From: Paenibacillus eucommiae
GTDB taxonomy: Bacteria > Bacillota > Bacilli > Paenibacillales > NBRC-103111
Assembly (NCBI RefSeq): GCF_017874215.1
Contig: NZ_JAGGLB010000001.1
Location: 62,001-126,000 of the forward strand
Length of the DNA: 64,000 bases
Reading direction: 5' to 3'
The stretch's first letter is position 1. Each line of letters begins with the position of its first letter. Below the pieces are notes generated by a model, which saw nothing but the letters and a program-made list of their open reading frames with translations, had not been told where the DNA came from and made no database searches. Position numbers and translations under genes: made by a program. This document shows positions 8,501 through 16,648 of this stretch, piece after piece.

Positions 8501-10035
8501 ATCGAAAATCCATTAAACAGCTCGTACCCAATGACGGATTTGCCCCACTCACTCGTCTGCACATGAGCGATCAGCTGTCGTAGAACTTCACGGGAAGCCG
8601 CCTTCCATTTGGGGCTTAAATAATCCGGTATCCCCTTTGATCCCGGAATCTTGTTATTTACAAGAGCCGTTTCTTGATCCACATCGGGGTTAGCAGCATC
8701 CGGATTTTCGTCCGTCCACCAGGTGGCCCCGTCAAGAGCAAGGAACAGAATAATTTTAACATCGGAACGTGCGCCCAAAATTCGCTGTGCCTGCGTATCC
8801 AGGGATGTCCAGTCGTATACGTTATCTGCCAGCCAAGTGGTTGGATACATATTATTTAATGTATTTTGTCCGACAGCAAAAGGGAGGCCGACAATTGGAT
8901 AATCCAGTCCATTTACTACCTCGTCCAGATATTGATCTCTCACGTTGAACGGCAGAATGGATGTCCACGACTGTCCGCTGATCGGATTGTTGTCCAAAAA
9001 TAAGGTCATGGCACCATTATGCATGCGCAGCTTGGTATCATGAACAGGAGGTGTTTGCAGAATTTCATCAGCATCCAGCGCGTTAGTGGGAAGCGGTGCA
9101 CTCACCAATGGCTGCCACACTCGCAGGCTGTTGATCTTCAATGCAGCAGGAGCAGGTCCAGACCGGACAAACTTAGACCGCAGCGTCGAAATCGTAAAAT
9201 CTGCAGTATCATTAGCCACCCAAGTCGCTTTAACTGAATCTCCTTGTACGACGAGAGCCGGGTCCGGCAGAGCTACAAAGCCCGATTTAAATAGCGCGAT
9301 GTCCGCTAACAAACCATTGGTCAAAGTCGCATCAAGCTCCACACGGGTTCCAGGCTGAGCATGGACTTGGATCTGCCCTGCATCCCAAAAGAGGAATCCT
9401 GAGTCAGAGGCCGGGTCGCTAATCGTGATACTGCTATTGCTATAAGTCGTATGATCACGTGGAGTTGCCGGATCTACCGGATACTTGCTCGTATCCATCT
9501 CCCCAACGACTTTCTCCGAAGTTTTATACACTTTAAGGCTATGAATGGTAATTACGCAAGGATCACTGCCGGTTCTGCTCCCATGCATGCCCAGTGCAGA
9601 CAGAAGGAAATTCTCCCGCTCGTTGACATACCAAACATACGTAACACGGTCCCCGTTCTTGATCGTCAGGTCCGGAGCAGGCATGCCGCCTCCGCCAAAC
9701 TTCTGGAGACCAGGGGAGTAAACACCGTTCTTAACTTCTGTCTCAAGGACGATTTTGGCCTTGCTTGGCACTACCAGCTGCCCAACTTCCCAGACAAAGG
9801 GACTTGGATTGGCTGGTGCGGTGATCGTAACCTGATTGCCGCTATACGTCACTCCTGCTCCAGGAGCAGCAGGGTCGAAGGGTGCCCTGTTCGTATTCAT
9901 CTCTCCCATAAATTGATCTGTGCCAGAAACGGGAACCGAGGGTACCCCAGCATTCGCATAGGTTACCCCCTTGCTGCTCAGGCAAATAGCGATAACTATT
10001 GTAAGTACACTTAAAAATAAAATCGTTTTTCTCAT
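5563..10035 (-). CDS. SLH-anchored multidomain glycoside hydrolase-like protein
   Basis: 1490 residues with a Sec signal peptide. Residues ~40-330 hold two copies of one beta domain (FMGEMNTNRAPFDP and VVGEMDTSKYPVDP begin each). Residues ~350-1060 look like a TIM-barrel glycosidase of the GH42/GH35 type; VIGYELFNG and FIENDVRTY are candidate catalytic-strand motifs, but the family is not certain. A fibronectin type III domain follows (~1065-1150), then a Ser/Thr linker, a ZU5-like beta region and three S-layer homology domains at ~1313-1490 (DISGHWAEANIKQAL and PDGTFKPDTTVTRAEF). The SLH domains should tether it to secondary cell-wall polymer, exposing the enzyme outside. ATG at 10035 with GAGGTG upstream. 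It converges with the AraC gene. Confidence 0.85.
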   Translation of the reverse strand: MRKTILFLSVLTIVIAICLSSKGVTYANAGVPSVPVSGTDQFMGEMNTNRAPFDPAAPGAGVTYSGNQVTITAPANPSPFVWEVGQLVVPSKAKIVLETEVKNGVYSPGLQKFGGGGMPAPDLTIKNGDRVTYVWYVNERENFLLSALGMHGSRTGSDPCVITIHSLKVYKTSEKVVGEMDTSKYPVDPATPRDHTTYSNSSITISDPASDSGFLFWDAGQIQVHAQPGTRVELDATLTNGLLADIALFKSGFVALPDPALVVQGDSVKATWVANDTADFTISTLRSKFVRSGPAPAALKINSLRVWQPLVSAPLPTNALDADEILQTPPVHDTKLRMHNGAMTLFLDNNPISGQSWTSILPFNVRDQYLDEVVNGLDYPIVGLPFAVGQNTLNNMYPTTWLADNVYDWTSLDTQAQRILGARSDVKIILFLALDGATWWTDENPDAANPDVDQETALVNNKIPGSKGIPDYLSPKWKAASREVLRQLIAHVQTSEWGKSVIGYELFNGFSMDTNFFIPHNNDRVIADFRTYLTDKYETDAALRLAWKDPSVSLNTALPVSALPAAHAVPPGLILQPSENQRFLDTRALMLGQFREVFSDFAKVIKEATSGRALVGARTGDFVGQFGWDETTFTIGEDSGWLMPLLQDPNFDYFDVQEPYVGRHLGDGANVPVIPVKAVNQYGKAVFIENDVRTYLSAETEGFGRTPDLPTTIQKQRQIFANALTNGTNPTLFQLSFGYDNTELLAEYKRQEDILREALQKDRNSTAEVAFVFDPDMRLYLGKDAEYSAPSRYFALFDMAKHMWQRAGVPFDMIFLDQIEDMDPYKVYVFFNTWKYSTEQLDMIRSKVFKNGQTAIFLWADGVLSGTESYNDQTISDLTGMDIRLSNEERSWAMKATAELASLTTAQEGQEVGLVPPDNMHPGLTDARTYKYGPSYTITIDDNDNVIPLAQNEHGQITAGLFESSDYQVIYSASGNLTLPLFELALQKANAFQYTDSTALFMMNKSYVGVHADKTETIRLQFPTPEILTDLFSGQVYPASTVHEIPVERSHTYLFARESVPPASPANVTATAGNGKVTLNWESVTGATYYSIYYGTTTGTYGAAPVATVTGTTYDVTDLTNGTTYFFAIKAGHAGAVSAYSNEVSTAPQAGSYNSGSTTTTSSSTSDNKVIATDGKLTLPIGKTGEVSLGDAIIIAIPAGATNKELKVTIEKVLDTQKLLTGKEVLVSPVFEILKNFPENFLKPVTLKFLFDPASLKNNQTAAVFYYDEVKKEWVKVDGGKISGNHITVQVDHFTKYAVLAVDGAVDPTTEVNFSDISGHWAEANIKQALSKGIVSGYPDGTFKPDTTVTRAEFSVMLMNALKLEGEGVELTFKDTAKIGSWALKAVAQAVQADIITGYEDGSFRPDAEITRPEMAVLLANALHLTGEANAATGFADDKDIPEWAKGAVAAIKKIGVVEGRGTNEFAPNAQTTRGEAVTVLLRMLAQMNK

Positions 10036-10059
10036 TCATTTCACCTCGTATAATATGAT

Positions 10060-10114
10060 GGTTTATGCTTACGGTTTATCGCTTACAGTTTATCGTTTAA
10101 GGCTTATCGCTTAC
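10060..10114. repeat. Four tandem 13-14 bp repeats in the SLH gene leader
   Basis: Units at 10060-10072, 10073-10086, 10087-10100 and 10101-10114 follow GGTTTATCGCTTAC with few changes. They lie 25-80 bp upstream of the start codon of the SLH gene and probably in its 5' leader. Function unknown; could be protein-binding sites or replication slippage. Confidence 0.7.
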
Positions 10115-10132
10115 GTTTCATCAAGTCTGCAT

Positions 10133-10143
10133 CTTAGAATACA
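10133..10143 (-). promoter_or_regulatory. Candidate extended -10 of the SLH gene
   Basis: Minus-strand TGTATTCTAAG resembles the extended -10 elements at 4268-4278 and 48246-48256. No good -35 is visible 17 nt upstream, which would suit an activator-dependent promoter. The upstream AraC-type block seen at the two other promoters is absent. Confidence 0.3.
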
Positions 10144-10334
10144 CTGCCTCCCATTTATCAGCCCCCTTAAGTTTGATCTGCTTTTTTCAAATTTCGTTTT
10201 CAAACAATTGCATGACTCAAATTCATGGCTTTTCTAACAGTTAGGTTGTCGGTGACCACCCCCTTAAAAGAACTGTGGATTCAATATCCCGCGAAATTGG
10301 TAGCATGATGTTTCCATGCCAATTAAAGCGTCTA

Positions 10335-10349
10335 ATGAGAACGCTTCCT
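10335..10349. promoter_or_regulatory. cre-like box, one mismatch
   Basis: ATGAGAACGCTTCCT matches WTGNAANCGNWNNCW except at one position. It lies in the 440-bp gap between the alpha-mannosidase and SLH genes, about 300 bp from the SLH start. Apart from this, the leader repeats and the terminator at 10384-10436, I see nothing else in the gap. Confidence 0.3.
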
Positions 10350-10383
10350 TTAAAAACCTTGGAATTATTTTATAATCTGTTTT

Positions 10384-10436
10384 AAAAAATAGCTTCGAAC
10401 TAATGCTTGTATGTTTCCATCAAACATTAGTTCGAA
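10384..10436 (-). terminator. Terminator of the alpha-mannosidase gene
   Basis: Arms TTCGAACTAATG (10394-10405) and CATTAGTTCGAA (10425-10436) form a perfect 12-bp stem. On the minus strand the stem is followed by GCTATTTTTT. It lies 40 bp beyond the stop codon at 10476. Confidence 0.8.
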
Positions 10437-10475
10437 TAGGTTTTATAAGTTCGAATAAAGAAGCCTGCCGATTAA

Positions 10476-13400
10476 CTAAAATGTCAGCTTAAAGGTTTTA
10501 ATTTCATAAGGCTTGATAAAAGCCTGGATCACAGGAGCATTAGACAGCTTGCCTTCCGGCCTTTCCAGTAAATCGCATTCCTGCCAGCTAAGGATAGGGA
10601 AATCACTTGCCAGCTCGAACGTACCGCGTGAGCCTGTAAATTCGTGGACACGCACAATAACGGTATCGTCATCCTCTGCTTTTTTGACTGCATCGATCAT
10701 AATGTTTGCTGAAGAAACTCGGATCAAGGACAGCTCAGGCTGCGGTTGAGAGCATGCTGTATAGGTTAATGGATTGTTTAGCTGCCAGGCTTCTTGTACG
10801 GTATTTCCTTCCACCCAATCCCCCATGTGAGGCAACAGGGAATAGGTGAAGGTGTGCTCCCCCTGATCGGCAGCATAGTCGGGATAAATAGCTGATTTGA
10901 TCAATGACAAGCGCATCATATTTTGCTTGATATCATACCCGTACTTACAATTGTTAAGCAGGCTTACACCGTATCCACGCTCGGAAAGATCGGCCCATTG
11001 CTGTCCAACCGTTTCAAAGCGGGCATAATCCCAGCTTGTATTCCAGTGTGTCGGTCGTTTCACGTTGCCGAACTGGATGTCATAGGTCGCTTCCGTTGAT
11101 TTGACGGCAACTGGGAAGGCAGCCTTCAATAGCTGCTGGCGTTCGTGCCAGTTCACATGAGTAACAAAATCAATACGGCGACTATGTGCATACAGGGTCA
11201 TGTCTTGCCGGATAACAGAATCACTGTAGCTCCACTCGAAGCGGATGATAGCCCGTAAGGCTCCACATTCTACAACCTCAAAGCTTATTAAATCAGAAAC
11301 CTCACGCATTTTATCTTGATAAAAAATATCAATGTCCCAAGCATCGTGAGCCAAGGGCTTGTCTTCAAACACCTGCAGTACATTGCCCCGGGCACCCATC
11401 TCCAGCACTTCTCTTTGGGCTTCACGGTCGTAAATGCGGGTCAGCTGCCCAGCTTCATTCCATTCAATTTCGTAATACGGGGTTAAGATCCTGCTGTTAT
11501 CAGGCATGGTAAAGCTCTCTGACTTCGTTTCCACCTTTTCCCCGCTAATCCACTGGATCGTTGTAAAACCCATCGAAGGTATTTCTTCTGCGTAAATCTG
11601 CCACTCGCCGTCCAGGTATTCTGCTTTCAGCATCTTACCTTCCATATCTTGCCACGATCCTTGATGGCTCACGGACTCAGCTGACTCATTGGACTCATTA
11701 GACTCCACGGACTTCATGGACTTCATGGACTTCATGGGAATTCGGATCAAGTCATTCCGGCTCCAAGGTGCGCTATTAAATAAAGTGAAATAGGAGCTGT
11801 CTTCAGGCAGTCGGGCAGATGAATGGTCATAAAGCCCGGCAATAGAATGGTTCCTTGCTTGGCTAATCAAACGGACAGCTTCCTCATATTCCAGCCTGCA
11901 GTCTTCATTAACCTCTCGTATGGATGACCCTGGCAAGATGTCGTGGAATTGATTGCGCAGTACAATTTTCCAAGCTTCGTGCAGCCATTCGCTGGCATAG
12001 AGCGACATATCCTTTTGCAGCAAGCACTGAACAATATTTAACCATTCGGTTTCACGCAAGGCTAACTCGCAGGATCGATTCAACTTTTTAATAAAAGCTT
12101 GGCTCGTGTAAGTCCCCCGGTGATATTCAAAATAAAGCTCGCCTTCCCAGGTAGGAACATACTGATCGGTATGCGTTACGGTTTGCTGCAGCCTGTCGAA
12201 ATAGTCCCCCATTCCCCCTGTTTCCACATGAAACATCCCTGGAAGCGCATCTAATCTACGCCGCATCTCCAGCATTTCACGGTTGACGCCGCCACCGCCA
12301 TCGCCATGCCCGTATATAAGCAGCAGGTTTTGATTCAATTCTTTGTCTTTATAACGGTTCCATAGATCCTGGATGGTTGGAGCATCGATATTGTAGTTAT
12401 AGGCATACCCGGCGAAGTGAGTCAGCACATCCGTGCCATCGATACCGCGCCAACGGAACGTATCATGAGGCATCTTGTTATAAGGAGTCGTGGAATTAAT
12501 TTTTATCGTCATAAAATATTCCAGACCGGACTTCTGCATAATTTGCGGCAGTGCCCAGCTATAACCGAATGCATCAGGAAGCCACAGGCACTTGCATTCT
12601 TTGCCAAATTCTTCGCGGAAGAAACGCGTGCCCATAAGGATCTGCCTGACCAGCGACTCGCCTGATGTGAGATTGCAGTCTGCTTCAAGCCACATCCCGC
12701 CCTCAACTTCCCAGCGCCCCTCCTGAATTCTTGCTTTCATTTGCTCATAAATGTACGGATAGTCGGTTTTGATATAATCATATAATTGCGGCTGAGATTC
12801 TTGAAAAATATATTCCGGATACAGCTCCATCAGGCGCAGTACGGTAGAGAACGAGCGGGCTATTTTTTCCCGGGTGTGCTTCAGGCGCCAGAGCCACGCC
12901 ACATCAATGTGGGTATGTCCAATGCAAGTGAATGTAACGGATGAATGCTTCTCCAAACGCTCCAATTCGCTGTGCAGCACTTGTTGAGCCGAGGCGACAG
13001 AGTCATAAAAGGACTGCGAGCCCGGTTTAGACCAGTCGATTTGCAGAACGGAGCGATTCAAAGCCGCAAGCAAATGATGACGGTTCGGATCGTTGTCTGG
13101 CAGACCCTGGAGCGTTTCCAAAACTGCTTTTCCATAAAAATACAGATCATCCGCTGCCTCATCCATCCATGCTATTTCTGCCCTGCCAATGATATGCTCT
13201 TGCATTTGCGGCTGACCCGCTTGAGTAGGATCGGCATAAAAGCTATGACGTGTGGGGCCGGTGACATCCCAATTATTCAGCATAAGTGGCGCATGGTTTT
13301 GCAAACCAGACCATAGCCGGAAACAAAGAGATAGCGAGGTCCCTGCAAAGGTGTCAGCTAAGAAAACCTCTTGGTGATTAGAGTCAACCCCTTGATAGGC

Positions 13401-13724
13401 AGCTCCATTGACATACAGCAGAGATTCAAAGCCCGAAATATTGGAAATACCCGTATTGCCGAAGTAGAAGCATCCAACGATACGGCGATCTTTCCAAACG
13501 GCAGGAACTTGAACATCAGCTTTAAGCCATACATAGGCGTCATATCCAGACCACCGGTCTCCTAAACGGATCGACTGCCAATCCCCATCCTGAGGCGGTG
13601 CCCCGCCAATTTCAGCATTCAAATCCGGCTGCATGGCAAATTCCTGGATAGGCATACGTTCCCGGTAACGATATTCCGCAAGCTCTTGAATCCGGACGTT
13701 CAGCTTCTCAAAAGTCATAAACAT
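10476..13724 (-). CDS. Alpha-mannosidase, glycoside hydrolase family 38
   Basis: 1082 residues, a usual size for bacterial class II alpha-mannosidases. It hydrolyses alpha-mannosides in the cytoplasm; no signal peptide is present. The N-terminal beta domain (~1-260) precedes the GH38 catalytic domain with the zinc-binding motif GHTHIDVAWLWR near residue 270 and the nucleophile region WLPDAFGYSWALPQ near 383; middle and C-terminal beta domains follow. An odd low-complexity linker near residue 665 (KSMKSMKSVESNESNESAES) comes from in-frame 9-bp DNA repeats. The start is supported by AGGAG 8 nt upstream. It has its own promoter (13817-13845) and terminator. Confidence 0.95.
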   Translation of the reverse strand: MFMTFEKLNVRIQELAEYRYRERMPIQEFAMQPDLNAEIGGAPPQDGDWQSIRLGDRWSGYDAYVWLKADVQVPAVWKDRRIVGCFYFGNTGISNISGFESLLYVNGAAYQGVDSNHQEVFLADTFAGTSLSLCFRLWSGLQNHAPLMLNNWDVTGPTRHSFYADPTQAGQPQMQEHIIGRAEIAWMDEAADDLYFYGKAVLETLQGLPDNDPNRHHLLAALNRSVLQIDWSKPGSQSFYDSVASAQQVLHSELERLEKHSSVTFTCIGHTHIDVAWLWRLKHTREKIARSFSTVLRLMELYPEYIFQESQPQLYDYIKTDYPYIYEQMKARIQEGRWEVEGGMWLEADCNLTSGESLVRQILMGTRFFREEFGKECKCLWLPDAFGYSWALPQIMQKSGLEYFMTIKINSTTPYNKMPHDTFRWRGIDGTDVLTHFAGYAYNYNIDAPTIQDLWNRYKDKELNQNLLLIYGHGDGGGGVNREMLEMRRRLDALPGMFHVETGGMGDYFDRLQQTVTHTDQYVPTWEGELYFEYHRGTYTSQAFIKKLNRSCELALRETEWLNIVQCLLQKDMSLYASEWLHEAWKIVLRNQFHDILPGSSIREVNEDCRLEYEEAVRLISQARNHSIAGLYDHSSARLPEDSSYFTLFNSAPWSRNDLIRIPMKSMKSMKSVESNESNESAESVSHQGSWQDMEGKMLKAEYLDGEWQIYAEEIPSMGFTTIQWISGEKVETKSESFTMPDNSRILTPYYEIEWNEAGQLTRIYDREAQREVLEMGARGNVLQVFEDKPLAHDAWDIDIFYQDKMREVSDLISFEVVECGALRAIIRFEWSYSDSVIRQDMTLYAHSRRIDFVTHVNWHERQQLLKAAFPVAVKSTEATYDIQFGNVKRPTHWNTSWDYARFETVGQQWADLSERGYGVSLLNNCKYGYDIKQNMMRLSLIKSAIYPDYAADQGEHTFTYSLLPHMGDWVEGNTVQEAWQLNNPLTYTACSQPQPELSLIRVSSANIMIDAVKKAEDDDTVIVRVHEFTGSRGTFELASDFPILSWQECDLLERPEGKLSNAPVIQAFIKPYEIKTFKLTF

Positions 13725-13745
13725 AGATATTTCTCCTTTTCTGTT

Positions 13746-13760
13746 TTTAACGTTTGCAAA
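13746..13760 (-). promoter_or_regulatory. cre-like box in the alpha-mannosidase leader
   Basis: Minus-strand TTTGCAAACGTTAAA matches the cre consensus except at one position. It lies downstream of the candidate promoter at 13817-13845 and about 20 bp before the start codon, a position where bound CcpA would block transcription. Confidence 0.5.
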
Positions 13761-13816
13761 TTAAGGGGGCATGGACTTGTCCACACCTGACCCTCAGGGA
13801 ATTAACTTATTGATTA

Positions 13817-13845
13817 AATATATTATATGGATATCTGCATGACAA
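13817..13845 (-). promoter_or_regulatory. SigA-type promoter of the alpha-mannosidase gene
   Basis: Minus strand: -35 TTGTCA (13845-13840), 17-nt spacer, -10 TATATT (13822-13817). Transcription would start near 13810, giving a leader of about 85 nt that contains the cre-like box. Confidence 0.6.
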
Positions 13846-13899
13846 GTAAAGAGTTGATCTGAAATAGCCTTTGCAAAAGGTAATATCAGGTAATATAAG

Positions 13900-14340
13900 A
13901 TAATATCAGGAGGAGCGTGTTCTTGAACTGGGTGCTCTGCGGAGGGAATGGCTGTGGGCTACAGCCGCTGTTAAAGATTTGTTCCCTTGATTGGTATACA
14001 TGAGGAGGTAGGAACAAATCTTTAAAGGCGGACACTACCGCTCTACCGCTCTTCCGCCCACAGCCATTCCCTCTTCCAGCTACAATCGCGCGAATCGCAC
14101 CAATCAAGCAAATCAAGCGAACATTAAACTCAAACCGGGAGCCAACTCAAACGGACAGCCAGCGAGATTTCGTAGCGGCAAAGGCGTTGGGGATGGAGAG
14201 CTGGAAAGCTGGAGAGATGAAGAGATGAAGAGCTGGAAAGATGAAGAGAATAGAGATGCTACTTTAACGATGTTTTTCATCGTTAAAAGCCCAGGTCGGG
14301 TCCACAACATTACTTTAACGATGAAAAACATCGTTAAGTC
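13900..14340. repeat. Interspersed repeat module, copy A
   Basis: The long imperfect hairpin spans 13942-14073: GAGGGAATGGCTGTGGG pairs with CCCACAGCCATTCCCTC, and inside it AAAGATTTGTTCC pairs with GGAACAAATCTTT. A conserved tail follows (CAAACGGACAGCCAGC, AGGCGTTGGGGAT), expanded here by GAGCTGGAAA/GATGAAGAG microrepeats. Two copies of the palindrome TTTAACGATG/CATCGTTAAA follow at 14263-14288 and 14314-14337. Other copies: 21850-22371, 26165-26930, 50445-51075, 63085-63370. No conserved coding frame. Confidence 0.85.
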
Positions 14341-14379
14341 AAAACTCACGCTCCAAGCCGGACAAATATGGGTGTTTTT

Positions 14380-15119
14380 TCGTATACATTCTGCTGATTC
14401 GGCCTCGTACAAGCACATTGTGGGTGGTTTTTCATTTATATTCTGCAGATTCGGCCAGGCACAAGCACTTGTGGGCGGGTTTTCGCATACATTCTGCCGA
14501 TTCGCCAGGCGCAAGCATATTGTGGGCGGTTTTCGCATACATTCTGCCGATTCGGCCAGGCGCAAGCATATTGTGGGCGGTTTTTCATATACATTCAGCC
14601 GATTCCGCCAGGCGCAAGCACATTGTAGGTGGTTTTTCGCATGCATTCTGCTAATTCGGCCAGGCGCAAGCATATTGTAGGTGGTTTTTCGCATACATTC
14701 TGCTAATTCGGCCAGGCACAAGCACATGTGGGCGGTTTTTCATTTATATTCTGCAGATTCGACCAGGCACAAGCACGTGTGGGCGGTTTTTCGCATACAT
14801 TCTGCAAATTCGGCCAGGCGCAAGCATATTGTGGGTGGTTTTTCATATACATTCTGCCGATTCGCCAGGCACAAGCACCTGTGGGCGGGTTTTCGCATGC
14901 ATTCTGCAGATTCGGCCAGGCACAAGCACTTGTGGGCGGTTTTTCGCATACATTCTGCTAATTCGGACAGGCACAAGCATATTGTGGGCAGTTTTTCGCA
15001 TACATTCTGCAGATTCGGCCAGGCGCAAGCACATGTGGGGAGTTTTTCGTATGCATTCTGCTAATTCGGTCAGGCGCAAGCACGTGTGGGCGGTTTTTCG
15101 CATACATTCTGCCGCTTCG
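14380..15119. repeat. Minisatellite: about 14.5 tandem copies of a 51-52 bp unit
   Basis: The landmark ACATTCTG (or a one-base variant) recurs at 14386, 14438, 14489, 14539, 14591, 14643, 14695, 14746, 14797, 14849, 14899, 14950, 15002, 15053 and 15104, giving a period of 50-52 bp. The unit also contains ATTCGGCCAGGCGCAAGC and GTGGGCGGTTTTTCGCAT. Copies differ mainly at one or two bases after ATTCTG and in the few bases between CAAGCA and TGTGGG. Open frames run through it on both strands because the unit lacks stops; the drifting 50-52 period argues against coding. Confidence 0.93.
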
Positions 15120-15154
15120 GACTCCACTTGCATGTTGCCTGACTAGCATTTCAC

Positions 15155-15184
15155 AACACAAAAAACCTGGCCGCAGGCCAGGTT
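15155..15184 (-). terminator. Rho-independent terminator of the sugar isomerase-like gene
   Basis: AACCTGGCC (15164-15172) and GGCCAGGTT (15176-15184) form a perfect 9-bp GC-rich stem with a 3-nt loop; on the minus strand it is followed by TTTT GTGTTG. It lies just beyond the stop at 15207. Confidence 0.88.
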
Positions 15185-15206
15185 CTATTTATATTGCAGC
15201 TGCTTA

Positions 15207-15971
15207 TCAAGCATTTGCAAGGTTCAAAATATCCTTGAGCGTCCCGGCATCCTCAAAAAATTGCCCAGGATCATCCCCTTTAACGAATTCCAGCATGGTA
15301 TAGTGCATTCTGCCTGTCTGCTGAATCAGCGGCATATATTGCAGCCAGTCATTTTTCCCTTCAGAGAGTGGTCTTCTCTCATCGGCTATCCAATGATACA
15401 CATGAACATTAGCCAGCCAAGGAAGAATGGCCTTCAAAGAGGGAATAGCAGCTTCTACATTGGCAGGAACCGGTGCCTGCCAGTTGCAGCGTACATTGGG
15501 ATGATGATGGATCTCCTCTAACAAGCTGAGCGTGGATTCCGTACAATCCGTAAGCGTTCCGCCGTGATATTCAAAGTCTATCGTAATTCCATGCTCTTGC
15601 GCCAAGTCTCCGATCCGTATAGCATCTGCCGCTATTTCCCGGCGCCATTCCGGGCTTGCAGCATCAGAACCCCGATCGCCTGCCCATACACGGATAGTTG
15701 GAGCCTTCAACGCACGTGCGCTCCCTAGGACGTCCTCGAAAGCCACCTTTGGGGATGATAGGCCTAAGTGATAATAAGAACCATACGAAGCTACTTCAAT
15801 TCCCGCTTCTCTAGTCAATTCACCGACTTGTGCAGCTTTCTTGAAATCTCCATGAGGAACATGAAGATCTCCTCCCCATTCTATCCCTTGTAAACCCGCC
15901 TGTGAGACAAGCTGAATGACTTGCTCAGGGGACATTTCGCGAAATGTAACCGATAATAATCCGCTTTTCAT
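15207..15971 (-). CDS. Sugar phosphate isomerase/epimerase (xylose isomerase-like TIM barrel)
   Basis: 254 residues of the AP-endonuclease-2/xylose isomerase-like barrel. Visible features include GIEWGGDLHVPHGD near residue 35, IDFEYHGGTL near 140 (a metal-ligand strand), RCNWQAP near 170 and NVHVYHW near 200. Members isomerise or epimerise sugars or inositol derivatives with a divalent metal; the substrate cannot be read from sequence. The ATG at 15971 is chosen because GAGGAG lies 9 nt upstream. It is a single-gene unit with its own terminator. Confidence 0.8.
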   Translation of the reverse strand: MKSGLLSVTFREMSPEQVIQLVSQAGLQGIEWGGDLHVPHGDFKKAAQVGELTREAGIEVASYGSYYHLGLSSPKVAFEDVLGSARALKAPTIRVWAGDRGSDAASPEWRREIAADAIRIGDLAQEHGITIDFEYHGGTLTDCTESTLSLLEEIHHHPNVRCNWQAPVPANVEAAIPSLKAILPWLANVHVYHWIADERRPLSEGKNDWLQYMPLIQQTGRMHYTMLEFVKGDDPGQFFEDAGTLKDILNLANA

Positions 15972-16112
15972 CCGAATCAACTCCTCTTTGTTAAGAACAA
16001 ATCGTTATTCAGAACAAATTATAGCTGAACAGAGCTTTGCTTGTCATTATTTGGACTTCATTTGGACACACGGCATTCTATTATTGTATTATTCTTTTGA
16101 CGGTCATCTTGA

Positions 16113-16373
16113 TCAACATTGCCAAACCTTAATTTCCTCTTCAACGGCTTTCTTCATTAAGCTTAGGCATTGTACTTCCGTTTTGGCAAAAACCCTCTTA
16201 CTGTTCACCATCGCATAGGGTAATGCCCCGCATAAATGGCACATCGTCAAGCAATTCGTCCTCAAAACAGCAATTTCCGGATACTCTGCTTCTAAATCCT
16301 CCAATGGAAGTGATGCTATGGCGTTTCGCTCACACACTTCAACAACGACAAGCCCAAGTGCCACAACAATCAC
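16113..16373 (-). CDS. DUF1450 family protein (YuzB-like)
   Basis: 86 residues. The cysteine pattern TNCLTMCHLCG (residues ~39-47) with further Cys near residues 14 and 86, and the segment LPYAMVNSKRVFAKT, match the DUF1450 family, whose function is unknown; the cysteines suggest a metal or Fe-S site. The GTG start at 16373 overlaps the stop of the upstream HesB-type gene by 4 nt (GTGA), indicating translational coupling. It is the last gene of a Fe-S/globin cluster (17431 to 16113). Confidence 0.75.
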   Translation of the reverse strand: MIVVALGLVVVEVCERNAIASLPLEDLEAEYPEIAVLRTNCLTMCHLCGALPYAMVNSKRVFAKTEVQCLSLMKKAVEEEIKVWQC

Positions 16374-16645
16374 CCACGGTCAAATACAATTTCATCATGC
16401 CGGCAATCGATCGTTAAATTCCGGTCACTCAGGTACCATGCATCTTTTTCTTCCATAAAAAATGTAATTCCGCCATCGACATACGAAATTGCAAGGTTCT
16501 GCGGATCGTCTTTCATAATACCAAAAGCGAAGGCATCCTCTGCACCGCCACTATATCTCACATAAATGCGTATAAACTCTCCCTGGCGGTATCCCCAGAC
16601 TTTTTGAAAGCAATCCACTGCGGCATGTGTAACCATCAAATTCAA
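16370..16645 (-). CDS. HesB/YneR-like iron-sulphur biosynthesis family protein
   Basis: 91 residues resembling Bacillus YneR, a small relative of the HesB/IscA fold. It lacks the C-x-C pair used by A-type carriers for cluster binding, so it may not carry a cluster itself. The TTG start at 16645 is chosen because AAGGAGG lies about 8 nt before it; the ATG three codons on has poorer spacing. It lies 3 nt after the globin gene and overlaps the DUF1450 gene by 4 nt. Confidence 0.75.
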   Translation of the reverse strand: MNLMVTHAAVDCFQKVWGYRQGEFIRIYVRYSGGAEDAFAFGIMKDDPQNLAISYVDGGITFFMEEKDAWYLSDRNLTIDCRHDEIVFDRG

Positions 16646-16648
16646 GAG

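Noticed and set aside
9451..10014. 187-codon frame on the plus strand opposite the SLH gene
   Set aside because: Shadow of the real gene: no ribosome site, no recognisable composition and the minus-strand frame is clearly the SLH protein.
14263..14337. 24-bp TTTAACGATG palindromes as transcription terminators
   Set aside because: The stems are AT-rich, the copies come in arrays away from gene ends and no T-tract follows consistently.
14380..15119. CRISPR-like array
   Set aside because: The unit is a near-constant 50-52 bp tandem repeat with only a few variable bases; there are no distinct spacers of even length and no cas genes.
14113..15161. Open frames of 60-200 codons on both strands through the minisatellite
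   Set aside because: The unit lacks stops so frames arise by repetition; the period drifts between 50 and 52 bp, which would shift a coding frame, and no ribosome sites precede them.
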